Source: Serinus canaria (lineage: Eukaryota; Chordata; Aves; Passeriformes; Fringillidae). From it: 64,000 nucleotides of DNA. The notes beneath the pieces were generated by a model. That model did no database searches, had not been told where the DNA came from, and was given only the letters and a program-made list of their open reading frames with translations. The position numbers and the translations under genes are program-made. Numbering within the stretch: the first letter of the stretch is position 1; every line of letters begins with the position of its first letter. Of this stretch, positions 60,701 through 64,000 are shown in pieces. The stretch is from the NCBI RefSeq assembly GCF_022539315.1, contig NC_066316.1, positions 62,105,994 to 62,169,993 on the forward strand, in the 5' to 3' direction.

Positions 60701-63700
60701 CTTCTTTGATAACTTAAGTTTCTATGGCTCTTGAAGGTCTCATTTTAAGCCCTAAGTACTATAGAAAATCTGTATATATAAAAAAAAAACTTCTAAATAA
60801 AACATGATCTTTTTTATTTTTTGTAATGCTGCTTTTTTCCTCATAGCTATAGATCTCTTTTAAAATTTTAAACACTTTCTTATTTTTGCTGTAAAAAATC
60901 ACCAAGTCAAAGAAGGTTTATATGGAAACGGAACAGGTATTTAGATTACCAGCAAGGAAAATATTTAATTGTAATGTATGAAGGACTCCATGACACAAGG
61001 ACATGTAGGTGATGTAGCAAAAAATGTTGACTGTGAAACTAGTTATATCTCTAATGGATGCTGAAAGTTACAAACAATCAGAAAACCTTGTACAGACACT
61101 TTGAAGGGCTTAATCCTACTGTCACATATATGGGTGACCATCACTGACAACAAAATCAGCTAAAGATGCTTTCAAATGCATTTTTTATTCAAAGCAGGTG
61201 AAAATATAAGTATTGGAAAAGGGTTTAGAACGTATGTAGAACTTGTCACCACAGGTAGATTCAGGTACTTGAAGTTTGAACTTACAGTGATGTAGGAAAA
61301 AAACATATCTGTTAAGTATATGGACAAGATAGAGATTTTTTTTTTTTTGGAAGTCACTCAAGATGTTAATGAAAATAGACAGAAACACCAATTCCCAAGA
61401 ATAAACCAATGCTGAGCCCTAAGAGAGAGGTTTTCCTCTAGTCTGAAACCTTTGATATCTGATTACATTTGCTTTTCACTTCCTATTTAGTGTAAATGTT
61501 GGAATTTCCTGTGCTAATCCATCCAACTCTGGACCCTTCCACACCTTTGAAAAAAAGCCTTTCAAAACAAAACCAACATCAGGATCAGCATCAGCATAAA
61601 TCTACTTTCCAATAACTCTTCTACTTCTATGTCTGAAAAACATATTTCTCTCAGGAGATTTTTCTTTACTAAAAGAAAAGGTAGAAAATACATCAGGTAT
61701 CAATTATATCAGCCACTCCCATGAGAAATACCACCTGTAGACACTGGTCTACAACATTTGATCTGGGATGTGACACCATATGAAGATAACTAGTTTAATT
61801 TGCTTGATAGCTTAGTGGTTTCCTCCTTGAAGTGAAGGCATGTGCTGGTTTTTAGCTGGATTATACACTGTCCTGCATGGAAGAGATATATCAAAACCAG
61901 AATTTATTATTAGCTTTAGTTTCCATGGCTATTTAATATAATGTGGGTGTATTAGATGACTCTATTGCCCTCCATCTTAATGGGCCACCTCTGGTCAAAC
62001 ACAGATGTTTGTGTGTAAATAAAATATTAATGTTTTATAACATTAAAGAAAAAAACCATTGAAGCTAATGTCATCACTTATCTGCTGGAAAGCTGACCTG
62101 GAAGATCACACACTTCAGCATCCTTCCATCAGAGTAGCTACAGTGATGTAATCAGACAGCTAGTGTCAGAAAAGGGAAAAGATCACCATCAACACATTTA
62201 ATTTTTCATAACTTTGCTTAAGTCTCCCATAGGAATCAATAACTTGAGAGAGGTGGGGGAGGAGGCTTGGGTTTTGTGTTTTTCAAAAATATTCTGTTCA
62301 GTATTTTCTCCACTGTTTTTGATTTAGGGCATTTTTGAATAGAATGCAAATAAAGCAATATTCAAGTTTAAACCATAGTAGTGCTTTTCAATACAGAGTA
62401 GCTGAGATGGTTTTAAACTAGACAAAAATCAGCAAGAATAGAAAGTGCTAAACAAATTTCTGCCAAGTGACTTTCCATGGCACAATTATTTTGGTCTTTT
62501 CTAAAAATCTTAAACATTGGAGTTTTTGCTAGCTGCCAAATGCTGTGTATCTTTAGAAAGTTTAATTCCTTTAAAAATACACATACCATTTCCCAGCTTC
62601 AAGTGTCTCTGAATTGCTACAAGTTTCAAAAGGTGACAGAAAGCCTTTATAGCTCTCTTTCCTTTGTGGTATTATTCAGCTCTCCCAGTGGTTTGCAGTT
62701 GGAGAGAGCTAAAGAGAACCCTATGACCCCATCTGTAGCTATGGACCAGGAAACGCTGCTGCCATTAAAGCTCATTGTGTGGGAGGTGAAATTTTCTGTA
62801 TGCAAGTAAAATGTACGGCTCTTTCCGGCTTCCCTTTCTGAAGCTTGCATTGAGGCTAAATTTTCCCACTTTTAACTCAATTGCCATTCAGCAAATGCAG
62901 CCTTACCAGTTTTGCAGCACGTGGGAGTCAGAATGTGTACCTTATCTTGTCTTTCCATCGCATACAAGGAGAATATTTTTAGCCTTCAGCACCTAATTAA
63001 CAAAGGTGAAGCTGACATCTTCTTCCACCCCTGTGCTAGTTGACACAGAGCATTGCCAATGACTGCTGGGCAGAGAGAAGGTGAGCTTTGTCCAGCTTTG
63101 TGCTTCAATCCAGGCCCATGCTGGCAGGCAATTTATTCCCCTTGCCAAAGCCCTTGTTTTCTCACATCCCCAACCCCTGGTTACAGACACCATGAGCTCT
63201 GCTGGTCTTTGCCTACGAGCAACATGAAGGAGAATCTTGCCTTTGCTGGAATGAAAGAGAAATTAATGGTTAGACCTCAGAGGGATGGAAGGCAACTTTA
63301 ATTACTGCCCTGATCACCATGGAATTTAAGAGATGGTTTGAACTCTCATGCTGCTGCTAAGCCACCTCAAAATTTTGGGATTAACCAACATTGCTTTTGT
63401 TCCATAAATAAAAAGCATTAATTTACATTAATTTCCACTCCCAATTGCACATGTTTAGAGCTTTCGCTTGATAATTTCTATAAAATGTACTATCTTTGTC
63501 CTTATACTTAATTGTCTTTTTTCATATTATTATTATCTTGTTTTATCTTGCACTTTCTTAATATACCCAAAGATTTTAAATAATGGAAATAACAGATTAA
63601 TAATAATTACTTTTGTTACAGTATTTTGGGAATTATTTGAAATGTTATAGATCTAAATTTAAGAATAGAAAATTGTATACAATGATTTTAAAAATGGAAT

Positions 63701-64000
63701 TGGATTTGCTTTGTTAACAGCAACATAAGAAAAACATGCTAGAAAATGTAGATTTTATTATCCCTGTATATTGTAATTTCAAAGTGCTTTCTGCAGAATT
63801 GCTTTAAAGGAGTTGCTCATCAGCACCATGTTGCTACACAACCTGAAGTATATAATCTACTTGCTTTAGAAAAAGCGCCCTTGTTCCTCTGGGTCAAGGA
63901 GGTATAATACCAATTAAAGTACTAAGAGAAGGCAACATAATCTATTAGACAGATGCATTTATCTTTAAAAAGCAAGAAAATAATACATTAAAAGAACCAC
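57751..64000. other. AT-rich noncoding DNA, no gene seen
   Basis: No supported gene. Two overlapping frames at 59431-59875 (82 and 72 codons) and frames at 62477-63301 are open but match nothing recognisable and lack clear splice or start context. A small 8-bp-arm hairpin lies at 62027-62046. An A-run cluster lies at 58198-58275, with further A and T runs at about 60780 and 61330. Confidence 0.5.

Noticed and set aside
61842..61880. String resembling the start of the ERVL-type LTR (TGTGCTGGTTTTTAGCTGG)
   Set aside because: The resemblance stops after about 20 bases and no other LTR block follows, so chance is likely.

Overview
This window looks like a gene-poor stretch of a bird nuclear genome, either intergenic or inside a long intron. 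The identification rests on its repeats. There are four CR1-type LINE fragments, including a reverse-transcriptase segment and the typical CR1 3' end. There are also two solitary LTRs that resemble avian ERVL-type LTRs. These calls come from recalled family consensus sequences, not from a search. The DNA is AT-rich by eye (not counted), with scattered homopolymers and short microsatellites. I see no bacterial operon structure, no ribosome binding sites, and no rRNA, tRNA or CRISPR array.

Layout. Positions 1-984 are unremarkable. A sense-strand solo LTR lies at about 985-1655. From 1.66 to 17.37 kb the sequence is essentially unique and AT-rich, broken by a striking 71-nt near-perfect fold-back at 9561-9631. 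A second solo LTR, in antisense orientation, lies at about 17375-17976 and is flanked by a 7-bp direct repeat. A CR1 3' end lies at about 21117-21360, followed by a perfect 19-bp-stem fold-back at 21935-21980. From 22 to 41 kb the sequence is mostly featureless; it includes a possible regulatory cluster near 25.3-25.5 kb and an unclassified, less AT-rich patch at 30.8-31.7 kb. The largest element is a decayed CR1 at about 41168-42350. Two further CR1 pieces lie at about 46470-46936 and 47903-48033, the latter followed by a 23-bp, three-copy tandem repeat at 48297-48364. Another perfect fold-back (17-bp stem) is at 51284-51324, and a cluster of fold-backs sharing one octamer is at 54802-54926. 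The rest, to 64 kb, is AT-rich with an A/C-only-like tract at 57598-57750.

No host protein-coding gene can be supported. Open frames of 60-119 codons occur on both strands throughout, overlap one another, match no family I recognise, and are what AT-rich noncoding DNA of this length gives by chance. The only recognisable coding remnants belong to the CR1 retrotransposon and are frameshifted. I did not find a convincing new biological system. The best leads are the short-loop fold-backs, above all 9561-9631, whose sense-strand RNA would pair along 31 positions without interruption.
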